Made by a program: the position numbers and the translations under genes
Assembly: GCF_000719345.1 (NCBI RefSeq)
Contig: NZ_JOFX01000011.1
Span: 75,790-139,789 of the forward strand
Reading direction: 5' to 3'
DNA length: 64,000 nucleotides
Origin: Streptomyces sp. NRRL F-2664
GTDB taxonomy: Bacteria; Actinomycetota; Actinomycetes; Streptomycetales; Streptomycetaceae
Notes under the pieces: generated by a model
What the model was told of the DNA's origin: nothing
The model's input: the letters and a program-made list of their open reading frames with translations, nothing else
Databases searched by the model: none
Part shown: positions 39,671 through 48,510 of the stretch, one piece after another
Position numbering within the stretch: position 1 is the first letter of the stretch
Layout of the letters: the number at the start of each line of letters is the position of its first letter

Positions 39671-40330
39671 TCAGGAGCCGGCGAAATGCTCGCGGACCAA
39701 CGCCTCGACCACCGGCAGATCCCGCGCAACCAGCGCCTCAAGCAGCGCCGCATGCTCAGCGGCATCGGCCACGAGATCGGCCCGCCGAACCCGCGGAGCA
39801 CCCGGCAGGGGCCACTGCGCCCGCCGATGCAACTCCTCCGCCACCTGCACCAGCTGCTCGTTGCCGCCCAGCCGCAGCACCGCACGGTGGAAGGCCCGGT
39901 CCGCCTCCGCGTACCCGGCGAGGTCGCCCGCCGCGGCCGCCGCGGCCGTGGCCGCGGCCGCCGGCCGCAGCGCCTGCCACTCGCCCTCCGGCACGGTTCG
40001 GGCCAGCCGCAGCATCACGGGGACCTCCAGCAGCGCCCGGACCTCCGCCAGCTCGGCGAGCTCCCGCGCGGTGCGCGTGAGGACCCGGAAGCCGCGGTTC
40101 GGCAGGCACTCGACGGCTCCCTCGACGGCCAGCTGCTGCATCGCCTCCCGCACCGGGGTCGCGGACACCCCGAAGCGCTCTCCGAGCGCCGGGCCGGAGT
40201 AGATCTCCCCCGGCACGAGCTCGCCGTCGACGAGGGCCGCGCGCAGCGCGTCGAGGACCTGACCGCGCACCGAATGGCGCAATACCTTGCGCTTCTGTGC
40301 CGGGACCCGGGCGTGGGCCGGTTCGTGCAC
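39671..40330 (-). CDS. GntR-family regulator, FadR (FCD) subfamily
   Basis: 219 aa, GTG start preceded by ggaggagg. The N-terminal winged helix is 'VRGQVLDALRAALVDGELVPGEIYSGPALGERFGVSATPVREAMQQLAVEGAVECLPNRGFRV'. The C-terminal helical FCD ligand domain carries 'EVRALLEVPVMLRLA', 'YAEADRAFHRAVLRLGGNEQLV' and 'AEHAALLEALVARD', including the usual Asp/His metal-site residues. It likely represses a catabolic gene set in response to a small carboxylic acid. The target is not evident; the divergent neighbour is the iron-box FhuF-like gene. Confidence 0.9.
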   Translation of the reverse strand: MHEPAHARVPAQKRKVLRHSVRGQVLDALRAALVDGELVPGEIYSGPALGERFGVSATPVREAMQQLAVEGAVECLPNRGFRVLTRTARELAELAEVRALLEVPVMLRLARTVPEGEWQALRPAAAATAAAAAAGDLAGYAEADRAFHRAVLRLGGNEQLVQVAEELHRRAQWPLPGAPRVRRADLVADAAEHAALLEALVARDLPVVEALVREHFAGS

Positions 40331-40413
40331 TCGGTCCTCCTCCGGGTCTCGACCTGCCCCGAGAATAGGTGACGCGCCCCGCCGCAGGTGGATGCGGACC
40401 CCGCAGAGTCAGA

Positions 40414-40432
40414 TAAGGTAAGGCTTACCTGT
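40414..40432. promoter_or_regulatory. Iron box (DmdR/IdeR operator)
   Basis: taaggtaaggcttacctgt matches the 19-bp actinobacterial iron-box consensus ttaggttagsctaacctaa at most positions, including the symmetrical aggt/acct core. It ends 27 bp before the FhuF-like start codon, so iron-loaded DmdR should repress that gene. Confidence 0.88.
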
Positions 40433-40459
40433 TAACGATCGTGTGATCGGTGGACCGCC

Positions 40460-41320
40460 ATGACCGCCACGGCCCTCCCGGCTGTCGCCCCCGCCCCGCC
40501 CGGCTCTGCGGTGGCGGACGCGTACGCCCGGCTGGCCGACGTCTACGCCGGCCTGCGGGTCGTCGAGCGGGCCGCGCACGAGCCCTCCCCTCGCGGTGCG
40601 GGGTGGGTCGGTGCCGACGAGCTGGCGGCCGGCGGACCGGCCCTGGACGCCTTCCTCGCCTGGGACGACGCCCAGGTCCGCAGGGACTACGGCACCCCGG
40701 CCCGGCCCGATGTGGTCGCGGGCTTCGGGCTGCACCGGTACGCGTGGCCCGCCTGCCTGCTGATCACCCTCCCCTGGTTCCTCCACCGGAGGGTCCCCCG
40801 GCTCCCGGTCTCCGAGGTCGCATTCCACCGGACCCTCGGCCGGATGGCGGTGCACGTGGAAGGCTTCGCCTGCCTCCCGGACGATCCCGCTGCCGCCCTC
40901 CCCGGGGCGCGGGTCGTCCCCGACGAGGAGGCGCTGCGCGCCGAGGTGCGGGCGGCGGTGGCCCAGCACCTCGAACCCGTGCTGGAGGGCTTCCGCCCCC
41001 GTGTGCGGCGCGGACGCCGCGCCCTGTGGGGCATGGCGACCGACGAGGTCGTCGAAAGCCTCTGGTACGTCGGCCACCTGTTCGGCGAGGAACGGCGGAC
41101 GATGGCCGAACTGGAGCTCCTGCTCCCCGGCTCGACGGCCCCGTACACCGGCGGCGCGGGCTTCCGCACGCTCCACGGCCCGGACGGGCAGGAGCTGCCC
41201 ACCCGGGACCGGGCCTCCTGCTGCTTCTTCTACACGATCCGGCCGGAGGACACCTGCGTCACCTGCCCCCGCACCTGCGACACCGACCGCATCACCCGCC
41301 TCACGGCCGAGGCCGCCTGA
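40460..41320 (+). CDS. FhuF-like [2Fe-2S] ferric-siderophore reductase-type protein
   Basis: 286 aa. The C-terminus has the FhuF cluster motif Cys254-Cys255-x10-Cys266-x2-Cys269 in 'ASCCFFYTIRPEDTCVTCPRTC', with an extra Cys273. The body is mainly helical and has no signal peptide or membrane segment, so it is a cytosolic protein. FhuF proteins release iron from imported ferric siderophores by one-electron reduction. The iron box immediately upstream supports a role in iron starvation. No siderophore importer is adjacent. Confidence 0.85.
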   Translation: MTATALPAVAPAPPGSAVADAYARLADVYAGLRVVERAAHEPSPRGAGWVGADELAAGGPALDAFLAWDDAQVRRDYGTPARPDVVAGFGLHRYAWPACLLITLPWFLHRRVPRLPVSEVAFHRTLGRMAVHVEGFACLPDDPAAALPGARVVPDEEALRAEVRAAVAQHLEPVLEGFRPRVRRGRRALWGMATDEVVESLWYVGHLFGEERRTMAELELLLPGSTAPYTGGAGFRTLHGPDGQELPTRDRASCCFFYTIRPEDTCVTCPRTCDTDRITRLTAEAA

Positions 41321-41518
41321 CCCACCCGTGGAGGCGGCCCGCTTCGAACACAACACAGCTCGTACGGCCGCCAGTTCGAGACACAACACCCTATCCGGCG
41401 GGCCCCGCCCCCCGATGGCGGCCACTTGCCCCGAAACCCGCGTGCACGGCTCACCGGCTGCGCCACTATGGCGCCCGGAAAGCCGCACGGCCGCATACGC
41501 GAGGCAAGGGACATCCGC

Positions 41519-42577
41519 ATGAGACTGACCGACATATCGCTGGACTGGCTGCTGCCCGGCAGTCTGCTGATCCTGGGCGTGCTTGCGGCGGTTGCGGTCC
41601 TGGCACGGGGCAAGCGCGAGAGCGAGAAGGCCGCGGCCGACGACAGCTGGGAGCGCAGCGAGGAGAGGCGGCGGCGCAAGGAGGCCGTCTACGGAACGGC
41701 TTCCTACGTCCTGCTCTTCTGCTGCGCGGCGGTGGCCGCCGCGCTCTCCTTCCACGGGCTGGTCGGCTTCGGCCGGCAGAACCTCAACCTTTCCGGGGGC
41801 TGGGAGTACCTCGTGCCCTTCGGCCTCGACGGCGCCGCCATGTTCTGCTCGGTGCTCGCCGTGCGCGAGGCCAGCCACGGCGACGCGGCCCTCGGGTCGC
41901 GCATGCTGGTCTGGCTGTTCGCGGGGGCGGCCGCCTGGTTCAACTGGGTGCACGCCCCGCGCGGCCTGGGCCACGACGGTGCTCCGCAGTTCTTCGCGGG
42001 GATGTCGCTCTCGGCGGCCGTCCTCTTCGACCGGGCGCTCAAGCAGACCCGTCGGGCGGCGCTGCGCGAACAGGGCCTCATCCCGCGGCCGTTGCCGCAG
42101 ATCCGGATGGTCCGCTGGCTGCGGGCCCCCCGGGAGACCTTCGGCGCGTGGTCCCTCATGCTGCTGGAGGGGGTGCGCACCCTCGACGAGGCCGTGGACG
42201 AGGTGCGCGAGGACAAGAAGGAGCGGGAGCAGGACCGGCACCGCAGGCGCGACCAGGCCCGGCTCGACCGGGCGCGCATCAAGGCGCTGGGCCGGCAGAA
42301 CCGGGCTTTCGGGCGGACCCGCGGCCGCCAGGTCGAGCTGCCGGAACTGACGCAGGGAGCGGGCTCCGCGCCGGTGGGCGCGGAGCCCGCCATACCGGAA
42401 GCGGGACAGCTGCCCCTGCGCCGCCGGCCCTCCCTGCAGGCCGTCAACCACACCGACTCCTTTGAGGTGACCGGCCCCCGCACGGTGGACCTCACCGCCG
42501 AGGACGACACCCAGACCATTCCCCGACTGGACTCACTGGAGCGCAAACTGAAGGACTTGGAGCAGCAGTTCGGCTGA
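41519..42577 (+). CDS. DUF2637 membrane protein with charged cytosolic tail
   Basis: 352 aa from ATG 41519; the frame is open upstream but not protein-like. The N-terminal ~190 residues hold about four membrane segments ('WLLPGSLLILGVLAAVAVLA', 'ASYVLLFCCAAVAAALSF', 'LVPFGLDGAAMFCSVLAV', 'MLVWLFAGAAAWFNWV'). A highly charged, probably coiled-coil stretch follows ('REDKKEREQDRHRRRDQARLDRARIK'), then a flexible tail. DUF2637 proteins are common in Streptomyces, sometimes in mobile elements; their function is unknown. No mobile-element genes are nearby. Confidence 0.75.
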   Translation: MRLTDISLDWLLPGSLLILGVLAAVAVLARGKRESEKAAADDSWERSEERRRRKEAVYGTASYVLLFCCAAVAAALSFHGLVGFGRQNLNLSGGWEYLVPFGLDGAAMFCSVLAVREASHGDAALGSRMLVWLFAGAAAWFNWVHAPRGLGHDGAPQFFAGMSLSAAVLFDRALKQTRRAALREQGLIPRPLPQIRMVRWLRAPRETFGAWSLMLLEGVRTLDEAVDEVREDKKEREQDRHRRRDQARLDRARIKALGRQNRAFGRTRGRQVELPELTQGAGSAPVGAEPAIPEAGQLPLRRRPSLQAVNHTDSFEVTGPRTVDLTAEDDTQTIPRLDSLERKLKDLEQQFG

Positions 42578-42603
42578 CCGGTCGGCAGCGGGAAGGAGAC
42601 ACC

Positions 42604-42637
42604 CCCCAGGGCCCGCCCGTTCAGGCGGGCCCTGGGG
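42604..42637. terminator. Bidirectional terminator between the DUF2637 and anti-sigma-like genes
   Basis: Perfect 14-bp stem ccccagggcccgcc/ggcgggccctgggg, 42604-42617 with 42624-42637, and a 6-nt loop. It overlaps the stop codon of the leftward RsbW-like gene. Confidence 0.85.
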
Positions 42638-43127
42638 CGTACGGGGCCTCGCGGCACCCTTCGAGCTCGAACCACACCACCTTGCCGGCGCCCAGGGTCA
42701 GGGCGTCGACGCCCCACGCGTCGGCCAGCGCCTCCACCAGCACCAGTCCCCGGCCGTGCGTACCGTCGTCGGCGGTCGGTACGTACGGCCGGGGCCGGCG
42801 GGCGGCGCGGTCGCGGACCTCAACCCGTAAGCGTGTGGCCGTGAGGCTCGCGGAGACTTCCGCACCGCGGTCGGTGTGGACGAGGGCGTTCGTGACGAGT
42901 TCCGTGATCAGCAGTTCGGCCACGTCCGTGGCGTCGGTCCGGCACCGGTGGCGCATCAGCTCCCGGAGGTCCCGGCGGACGTCGCTCACCGCCCTCAGGT
43001 CCGCGCGGCGCAGGCTCCGGCTGATGCGCAGCGTGTCGGCCGCTTCCCCGTCCTCGGCGGTGGACGGTTCGCGCGGTACCGGCGCGCCTCTCCTCCACAG
43101 CTTCCCCGTCTTCGCCCCCACCCGCAC
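42621..43127 (-). CDS. RsbW-like ATP-binding protein (HATPase_c_2)
   Basis: 168 aa. It is a GHKL ATPase of the anti-sigma-factor kinase type, with the N-box 'ELLITELVTNALVHT' and the G-box 'DGTHGRGLVLVEALADAWGV'. Streptomyces has dozens of such stand-alone proteins, some acting as anti-sigma factors or partner-switching kinases. No sigma factor or anti-anti-sigma gene is adjacent, so its partner is unknown. The first ~30 residues are not conserved-looking, so the true start may be slightly downstream. Confidence 0.85.
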   Translation of the reverse strand: MRVGAKTGKLWRRGAPVPREPSTAEDGEAADTLRISRSLRRADLRAVSDVRRDLRELMRHRCRTDATDVAELLITELVTNALVHTDRGAEVSASLTATRLRVEVRDRAARRPRPYVPTADDGTHGRGLVLVEALADAWGVDALTLGAGKVVWFELEGCREAPYAPGPA

Positions 43128-43208
43128 GACGGTGTCCCTCTCGTGTCGTTGCTCTCGAACAGGCCTACGGGATGCATGCCCCCGGGGCGGATCCGCACTC
43201 CTGCGGGC

Positions 43209-44951
43209 TTACGGGCGGGGCACGTTGCGGAGGTTGGACCGGGCCATCTGGATCATCCGGCCCACCCCGCCGTCGAGCACGATCTTGCTGGCGGACAGTG
43301 CGAATCCGGTCACCATGTCGGCGCTGATCCTCGGCGGGATCGACAGGGCGTTGGGGTCGGTCACCACGTCCACGAGAGCGGGGCCGCGGTGGCGGAAGGC
43401 GACCTTCAAAGCACCGCTGAGCTGCTTGGGCTTCTCCACGCGCACCCCGTAGGCGCCCGCCGCTCGGGCGATGGCGGCGAAGTCCGGGTTCGTGTACTGC
43501 GTCCCGTGGGAGGGGAGGCCGGAAACCAGCATCTCCAATTCGACCATGCCGAGCGATGAGTTGTTGAAGAGGACCACTTTGACGGGCAGGTCGTACTGCA
43601 CCAGGGTGAGGAAATCTCCCATCAGCATGGAGAAACCGCCGTCACCCGACATCGACACCACTTGACGGCCGCGATCGGTGAACTGGGCGCCGATCGCCTG
43701 CGGCAGGGCGTTGGCCATCGAGCCGTGACTGAAAGAGCCGATGATGCGCCGCTTGCCGTTCGGGGAAAGATAGCGCGCCGCCCACACATTGCACATGCCC
43801 GTGTCGACCGTGAACACCGCATCGTCGTCCGCCAGTTCGTCGAGGACCGAGGCCACGTACTCGGGGTGGATCGGCGTGCGCTTCTCGACCTTGCGGGTGT
43901 AGGCCCTGACCACCCCCTCCAGGGCGTCCGCGTGCTTCTTCAGCATCCGGTCCAGGAAGCGGCGGTCCGTCTTGGTCCGCACCCGCGCGTTCAGGGCGCG
44001 CAGCGTCTCCCGTACGTCTCCCCACACGGCGAGGTCCAGCTGGGAGCGCCGTCCCAGGTGTTCGGGGCGGATGTCCACCTGGACGATCTTGACGTCGTCG
44101 GGCAGGAAGGCGTTGTACGGGAAGTCCGTGCCGAGCAGGATCAGCAGATCGCACTCGTGGGTGGCCTCGTAGGCGGCGCCGTAGCCGAGCAGCCCGCTCA
44201 TGCCCACGTCGTGGGGGTTGTCGTACTGGATCCACTCCTTCCCGCGCAGGGCGTGGCCGACGGGCGCCTTGACCCGGCCCGCGAACTCCATCACCTCGGC
44301 GTGCGCCCCGGCGGTGCCGCTGCCGCAGAAGAGGGTGACCCGCTCCGCCTCGTCGACGAGGCGGACCAGCTTGTCGATCTCGCCGTCGCCGGGGCGCACC
44401 GTCGGCCGGGCGGTGACGAGGGCGTGCTCCACCGCCTTCTCCGGGGCCGGCCGTGCGGCGATGTCGCCGGGCAGCGCGACCACGCTGACCCCGCTGCGAC
44501 CGACGGCGTGCTGGACGGCGGTCTGGAGCAGCCGGGGCATCTGCTGCGGGTTGGAGATCAGTTCGCTGTAGTGGCTGCACTCACGGAAGAGCTGGTCGGG
44601 GTGGGTCTCCTGGAAATAGCCCAGGCCGATCTCCCCCGAGGGGATGTGGGAGGCGAGGGCGAGGACCGGGGCCATCGAGCGGTGGGCGTCGTACAGCCCG
44701 TTGATGAGGTGCAGGTTCCCCGGACCGCAGGATCCCGCGCAGGCGGCGAGGCGCCCGGTGATCTGGGCCTCGGCGCCCGCCGCGAAGGCCGCCGCCTCCT
44801 CGTGGCGGACCTGGATCCAGTCGATGCCGTCGGTCCGGCGGATCGCGTCCACCACGGGGTTGAGGCTGTCGCCGACCACGCCGTACATCCGGCGCACGCC
44901 GGCGCGCACGAGGATGTCGACGAACTGTTCCGCCACGTTCTGCTTGGCCAT
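43209..44951 (-). CDS. poxB: Pyruvate oxidase/dehydrogenase (quinone), thiamine-diphosphate dependent
   Basis: 580 aa, close to E. coli PoxB. Start chosen at ATG 44949-44951 ('MAKQNVAEQFVDIL'); ATG 44960, three codons upstream, is possible because ggaggt abuts 44951. Three domains: PYR with catalytic Glu in 'VRHEEAAAFAAGAEAQ', a central FAD-binding domain ('VQVDIRPEHLGRR'), and PP with the TPP motif 'MSGDGGFSMLMGDFLTL...LFNNSSLGM'. It oxidatively decarboxylates pyruvate to acetate at the membrane with electrons to quinone. The reading frame is open far upstream but that part overlaps the PP2C-like gene. It follows that gene by 28 bp and is probably co-transcribed. Confidence 0.92.
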   Translation of the reverse strand: MAKQNVAEQFVDILVRAGVRRMYGVVGDSLNPVVDAIRRTDGIDWIQVRHEEAAAFAAGAEAQITGRLAACAGSCGPGNLHLINGLYDAHRSMAPVLALASHIPSGEIGLGYFQETHPDQLFRECSHYSELISNPQQMPRLLQTAVQHAVGRSGVSVVALPGDIAARPAPEKAVEHALVTARPTVRPGDGEIDKLVRLVDEAERVTLFCGSGTAGAHAEVMEFAGRVKAPVGHALRGKEWIQYDNPHDVGMSGLLGYGAAYEATHECDLLILLGTDFPYNAFLPDDVKIVQVDIRPEHLGRRSQLDLAVWGDVRETLRALNARVRTKTDRRFLDRMLKKHADALEGVVRAYTRKVEKRTPIHPEYVASVLDELADDDAVFTVDTGMCNVWAARYLSPNGKRRIIGSFSHGSMANALPQAIGAQFTDRGRQVVSMSGDGGFSMLMGDFLTLVQYDLPVKVVLFNNSSLGMVELEMLVSGLPSHGTQYTNPDFAAIARAAGAYGVRVEKPKQLSGALKVAFRHRGPALVDVVTDPNALSIPPRISADMVTGFALSASKIVLDGGVGRMIQMARSNLRNVPRP

Positions 44952-44979
44952 ACCTCCCATCCAGCCATGCCCGCGGCGG

Positions 44980-47019
44980 TTACGCCTCCCAGACTGCGGC
45001 GGCCGTGCGGTCGTCGGCGTAGCCCTTGAGGCGGAGCTGGGTGTCCGCGAGGAACGCGGCGAGACCCGGCGGTTCCGGATCCGCCCAGCGGGCGGCGAGC
45101 TCCGCCTGCAGGGCCGCCTCGTCCCGCATCGGCTCGGCCAGGCCGCCGGAGCACAGCAGCAGGGTGTCCCCGGGCCGGGCCACGGACGCCCGGAAGCGGA
45201 AGGGGATGCCGGGCCCGCCGGGCGCCTCGCCGCCCCCGGCGGCGGGTGCGGGAGCGGGGGCGGGTGGGGCGGTGGGGGCGGGTGGCGTCGCAGAGACCTG
45301 TTCCAGGTCCTGCCATTGGCCCGAACGGAGCCGGAAGAGGCCGCCCGCACCGGCCCCGAAGCACACCCGCGTACGGCATGCGGGATCCAGCGGGAGCAGC
45401 AGGCCGCGCAGCCCTGCCGTGTACTGCTCCTCGGCGAGCCCCAGCTCGGCGGCGCGTGCCCGCAGGCGTCCGTGGGCCCGGTCGGTGAGTCGCTGCAGGC
45501 CCGAGCGCAGGGCGTCGCGGCGGCCGGCCCGGATGTCGTCGGCGAGCCGGCCCTGGCTGCGGCCGACGGCGGCGGCGACCGTGCGGCACAGGTCCGCGGC
45601 GGCCTCCGCGGCGCCGGGCGCGGCCCGGTCACCGCCGGCGAGGGCCACCAGGACCAGGGCGTCGTCGCCGCTGCCGAAACGTGCGGTGAGCAGGAAGTCC
45701 CGCCGGGTCTCGCCGCGGTAGCGGGCGGAGTCACCGCGCACGGAGGCGGCGCGGAGCGTGAAGCCGTCGTAGCCGGCCCCCTCCAGGACGGTGTCCGGGA
45801 CCAGGCCGTCGAGGGCGGCCGGGTCCGCGGGCGGGAGGGCGCCCGGTTCGGCGGCGTAGGTGGGCGCGCGGTCGCCGAGGTGCCGCACGTGGGGCCGCGG
45901 CTGCGGTGCGGCGGCCTCCGGGGCGGGCGTCGCGCCGGTCGGCGGGCGCACCGCTGCGGGCGCGGCTGCGGGCTGCGGCACCTCCTCGGGGCGCGCTGCC
46001 GGGGAGCGCCGCGCGGGCAGATCGCCGCCGGGCGCCGGCGGCACCTCGACGCCTCCGAGTGCGTACCCGGTGGCCCCGCCGGTCCGCGGATCGCGCGGCT
46101 GGGCCCCGTGCCAGGGCGGCGCCGGGGGCGGCGGCGGCCCGTACCGCTCCCCCGGCGCCGGCGCCTGCCCACCGGGGGCCCCGGCAGGAGCGGCCGGCCC
46201 GGGCGGCGCCGACACCGGCGCGGCCGGCCCGTCGGCAGGCGCGGCCGCGCCCGGCCGCTGCCCGTACCCCGCCCCGTCCGCGGCGGGCCGGTCGGTCGGC
46301 GGGCCGGAAGGAGCCGACTGGCGCTGCGCGCCCGGAACCACCGCCGGAGGCGATGGCGGCGGTGGCGGGACGTACCGGTCGCCGGGCGGCGCCGGCACCT
46401 GCGCGGCCGGATCGTCGGGAGCCGAGACCGGCGGCCGCGTCCCTTCCGCGGCGGGCGACACGGTCGGCGGCACCGGCGGGCCGGAAGGGTCGTCGGGCGG
46501 CGGAGCCGACTGCGCGCCCGGAACCACCGCCGGAGGCGGGGGCGGTGACGAGGGGGGCCGCGCGTCGGGGGCCACGGCCGGTGGCGGGGGAAGGGGTGGT
46601 GCGTCGGCGGCCCTGGGTGCGGCCGGCGGCGCGGGCGCCGTCGGCGGTTCGCCGGGCGGCGGCACCGGCGCGGCCAGGGCGTCGGGGGCGGGGCGTGGGG
46701 CCGGGACCGGTCCCGCCGTCGGGGGGCGCGGAGGGTCGGCCCGTACGGCGTCGGGCCGGGGCGGTCCGGCGGACAGCCCTGCGTCGGGCTCCGGGCGCGG
46801 GGCCGGCAGCGGCCCACGCCCCGGACCGGGCCCGAACTCGCCCTCCCGCACCGGCTCTTGCGGCGCGGCGGGCGGCGGCGCTGCCGCGGCCGCGTCCGCC
46901 GTCACGCCCGCCGCCGACCGGAACCGGTGGTCGAGGGTGTCCCCCGGGTCGGCTGCCGGTCCCGCGTCCGGGTCCTCGTAGAGCTTCTGCCACCAGTCGT
47001 CCGCGCCCCGCTGACTCAT
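44980..47019 (-). CDS. PP2C-like protein with long Pro/Ala-rich N-terminus and degenerate active site
   Basis: 679 aa from ATG 47017-47019. Residues ~60-380 are low-complexity Pro/Ala/Gly and probably disordered. The C-terminal ~290 residues have PP2C-type sequence ('AGYDGFTLRAASVRGDSARYRGETRRDFLLTARF', 'LRARAAELGLAEEQYTAGLRGLLL', 'DTLLLCSGGLAEPM', 'LKGYADDRTAAAVWE'). Several metal-binding acidic residues look altered: the usual 'CSDGL' is CSGGL and the DGHGG loop is replaced by 'LAGGDRA'. It may be a pseudophosphatase or sensor rather than an active Ser/Thr phosphatase. It lies directly upstream of poxB. Confidence 0.75.
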   Translation of the reverse strand: MSQRGADDWWQKLYEDPDAGPAADPGDTLDHRFRSAAGVTADAAAAAPPPAAPQEPVREGEFGPGPGRGPLPAPRPEPDAGLSAGPPRPDAVRADPPRPPTAGPVPAPRPAPDALAAPVPPPGEPPTAPAPPAAPRAADAPPLPPPPAVAPDARPPSSPPPPPAVVPGAQSAPPPDDPSGPPVPPTVSPAAEGTRPPVSAPDDPAAQVPAPPGDRYVPPPPPSPPAVVPGAQRQSAPSGPPTDRPAADGAGYGQRPGAAAPADGPAAPVSAPPGPAAPAGAPGGQAPAPGERYGPPPPPAPPWHGAQPRDPRTGGATGYALGGVEVPPAPGGDLPARRSPAARPEEVPQPAAAPAAVRPPTGATPAPEAAAPQPRPHVRHLGDRAPTYAAEPGALPPADPAALDGLVPDTVLEGAGYDGFTLRAASVRGDSARYRGETRRDFLLTARFGSGDDALVLVALAGGDRAAPGAAEAAADLCRTVAAAVGRSQGRLADDIRAGRRDALRSGLQRLTDRAHGRLRARAAELGLAEEQYTAGLRGLLLPLDPACRTRVCFGAGAGGLFRLRSGQWQDLEQVSATPPAPTAPPAPAPAPAAGGGEAPGGPGIPFRFRASVARPGDTLLLCSGGLAEPMRDEAALQAELAARWADPEPPGLAAFLADTQLRLKGYADDRTAAAVWEA

Positions 47020-47439
47020 GCCCTCATTCTCCGCCTCCGGTGCGGGCAGAAAACGCCGAATGCACGAAAAGGGTCCCCCGGGCTGCCACCCGGTGGGCCC
47101 CGGCCGGGACTTCGAAGGCCCCGAACGGGTACCGGTTCCCACCGGTCACCTCGCCGTCGCGCCGGAGCCGGGCTGTGCGGCGCGGGCGTTGTCCGCCGGG
47201 GCGCCCTACGGCCGCCCCCGGCGCACCGCCCCCGCCCCGCGGGGCCGACCCGCACGCTGCGTCGGACGGTGGGGGCGGCCGCTGCGGCCGCCCCCACCGC
47301 CGTGCGCGATATGGGGGCGCATCGCTCGCCCGGGTTGAATTCAGGTCAAGCACCGCAAAGCTGCCCCTCAAGTGGCCGCCGACCAGCGGATGTTGATGCC
47401 GCGGGGCGCAACCTTGGCAGCGGGGCGGGGGGTGCGGCG
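47020..47439. other. Intergenic region between divergent PP2C-like and LuxR-type genes
   Basis: 420 bp with no credible gene. It contains the perfect 16-bp inverted repeat at 47267-47299 and an AT-richer stretch (about 47335-47375, gttgaattcaggtcaag) that may hold the rightward promoter. Confidence 0.5.
47267..47299. repeat. Perfect 16-bp inverted repeat with 1-nt loop
   Basis: Arms 47267-47282 (cggtgggggcggccgc) and 47284-47299 around T47283. It lies between divergent promoters, where a terminator is not expected. It may form a cruciform or end an upstream-running transcript. Confidence 0.75.
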
Positions 47440-48486
47440 ATGATGTCGGCGGCGGGGCGCGCCGCGGCCGCTTCCCGCCAGGTGTCGTGTCGAAAGGTGG
47501 TGGACGGGTTGCTGGGTGCCATAGGCCTGGACGAGGGCCAGGAGTCGGCGTACCGCGCGCTCGTGGCGCTGGGCGCGGCCGAGGTCCCCGACCTCGCGCA
47601 CCGGCTGGCCCTGCCGGTGCCGCAGATCGAGCGGGCCCTGCGGGAGCTGGAGCGGCACGGGCTGGCGGCGCGGTCCTCGGCCCGGCCGGGGCGCTGGGTG
47701 GCCGCCCCGCCGGGGGTGGCCCTCGGGGCCCTGCTGACCCGGCAGCGGCACGGGCTGGAGCAGGCGGAGCTGGCGGCGGCACGGCTGGCGGCTGAGTACC
47801 GGGCGGAGGCGGCCGAACCGGCGGTGCACGACCTGGTGGAGGTGGTGCAGGGTGCGAGCGCGGTGGCGCACCGCTTCCACCAGCTCCGCATGGGCGCGGA
47901 GAAGGAGGTGTGCGTCCTGGCCCCCGGCCGCGACCAGGGGGTGGCGGGTACGGGGACCGGGGTGGAGGACCGGGCCCCGGTGCGCGGGGTCGCCCACCGG
48001 GTGGTGATCGAGCGGGAGGTACTGACGCTGCCGCGCGGCGTCCGGGAGGCGTCGACGGCGCTGGCCAGGGGCGAGCAGGTCCGGGTGGCGGCGGAGGTGC
48101 CGACGAGACTGGTGATCGCGGACCGGACGCTCGCCATGGTCCCGCTGACGGCGCGCGGCGCCGAGCCGGCGGCGCTGGTGGTGCAGGCGTCGGGGCTGCT
48201 GGAGTCCCTGACGGGATTGTTCGAGGCCGTGTGGCGGGAGGCGCTGCCGCTGAGGCTGGGCGCGGCCGGGGCGGCGGAGGAGGCCGGAGGCATTCCCGAC
48301 GCCACGGATCTGGAGATCCTCTCGCTGCTGCTGGTGGGGATGACGGACGCGAGCGTGGCCAAACACCTGGAACTCGGCCTGCGAACGGTGCAGCGGCGGG
48401 TCAAGGGGCTGATGGAACTGTCGGGGGTGACGACCCGGCTGCAGCTGGGCTGGCACGCCTACGAGCGTGGCTGGGTGGCCCGGTAG
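47440..48486 (+). CDS. LuxR-type regulator with TrmB-like N-terminal domain
   Basis: 348 aa from ATG 47440; in-frame sequence upstream is non-coding in character. The N-terminal TrmB-like winged helix is 'ESAYRALVALGAAEVPDLAHRLALPVPQIERALRELERHGLAARS'. A phospholipase-D-like sensing region follows, and then a C-terminal LuxR HTH 'DATDLEILSLLLVGMTDASVAKHLELGLRTVQRRVKGLMELSGVTTRLQLGWHA'. This architecture is frequent in Streptomyces and often of unknown function. It may be co-transcribed with the DUF456 gene 24 bp downstream. Confidence 0.85.
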   Translation: MMSAAGRAAAASRQVSCRKVVDGLLGAIGLDEGQESAYRALVALGAAEVPDLAHRLALPVPQIERALRELERHGLAARSSARPGRWVAAPPGVALGALLTRQRHGLEQAELAAARLAAEYRAEAAEPAVHDLVEVVQGASAVAHRFHQLRMGAEKEVCVLAPGRDQGVAGTGTGVEDRAPVRGVAHRVVIEREVLTLPRGVREASTALARGEQVRVAAEVPTRLVIADRTLAMVPLTARGAEPAALVVQASGLLESLTGLFEAVWREALPLRLGAAGAAEEAGGIPDATDLEILSLLLVGMTDASVAKHLELGLRTVQRRVKGLMELSGVTTRLQLGWHAYERGWVAR

Positions 48487-48510
48487 CCCCTGGTCGGGCA
48501 CGCTGGGCGG

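Noticed and set aside
41519..42577. Integrated element suggested by the DUF2637 gene
   Set aside because: No integrase, excisionase, replication or transfer gene and no attachment-site duplication nearby.
44952..46817. In-frame extension of pyruvate oxidase to about 1200 codons
   Set aside because: The extension overlaps the PP2C-like gene, is Pro/Arg-rich and has no homology-like features; PoxB homology starts at 44951.
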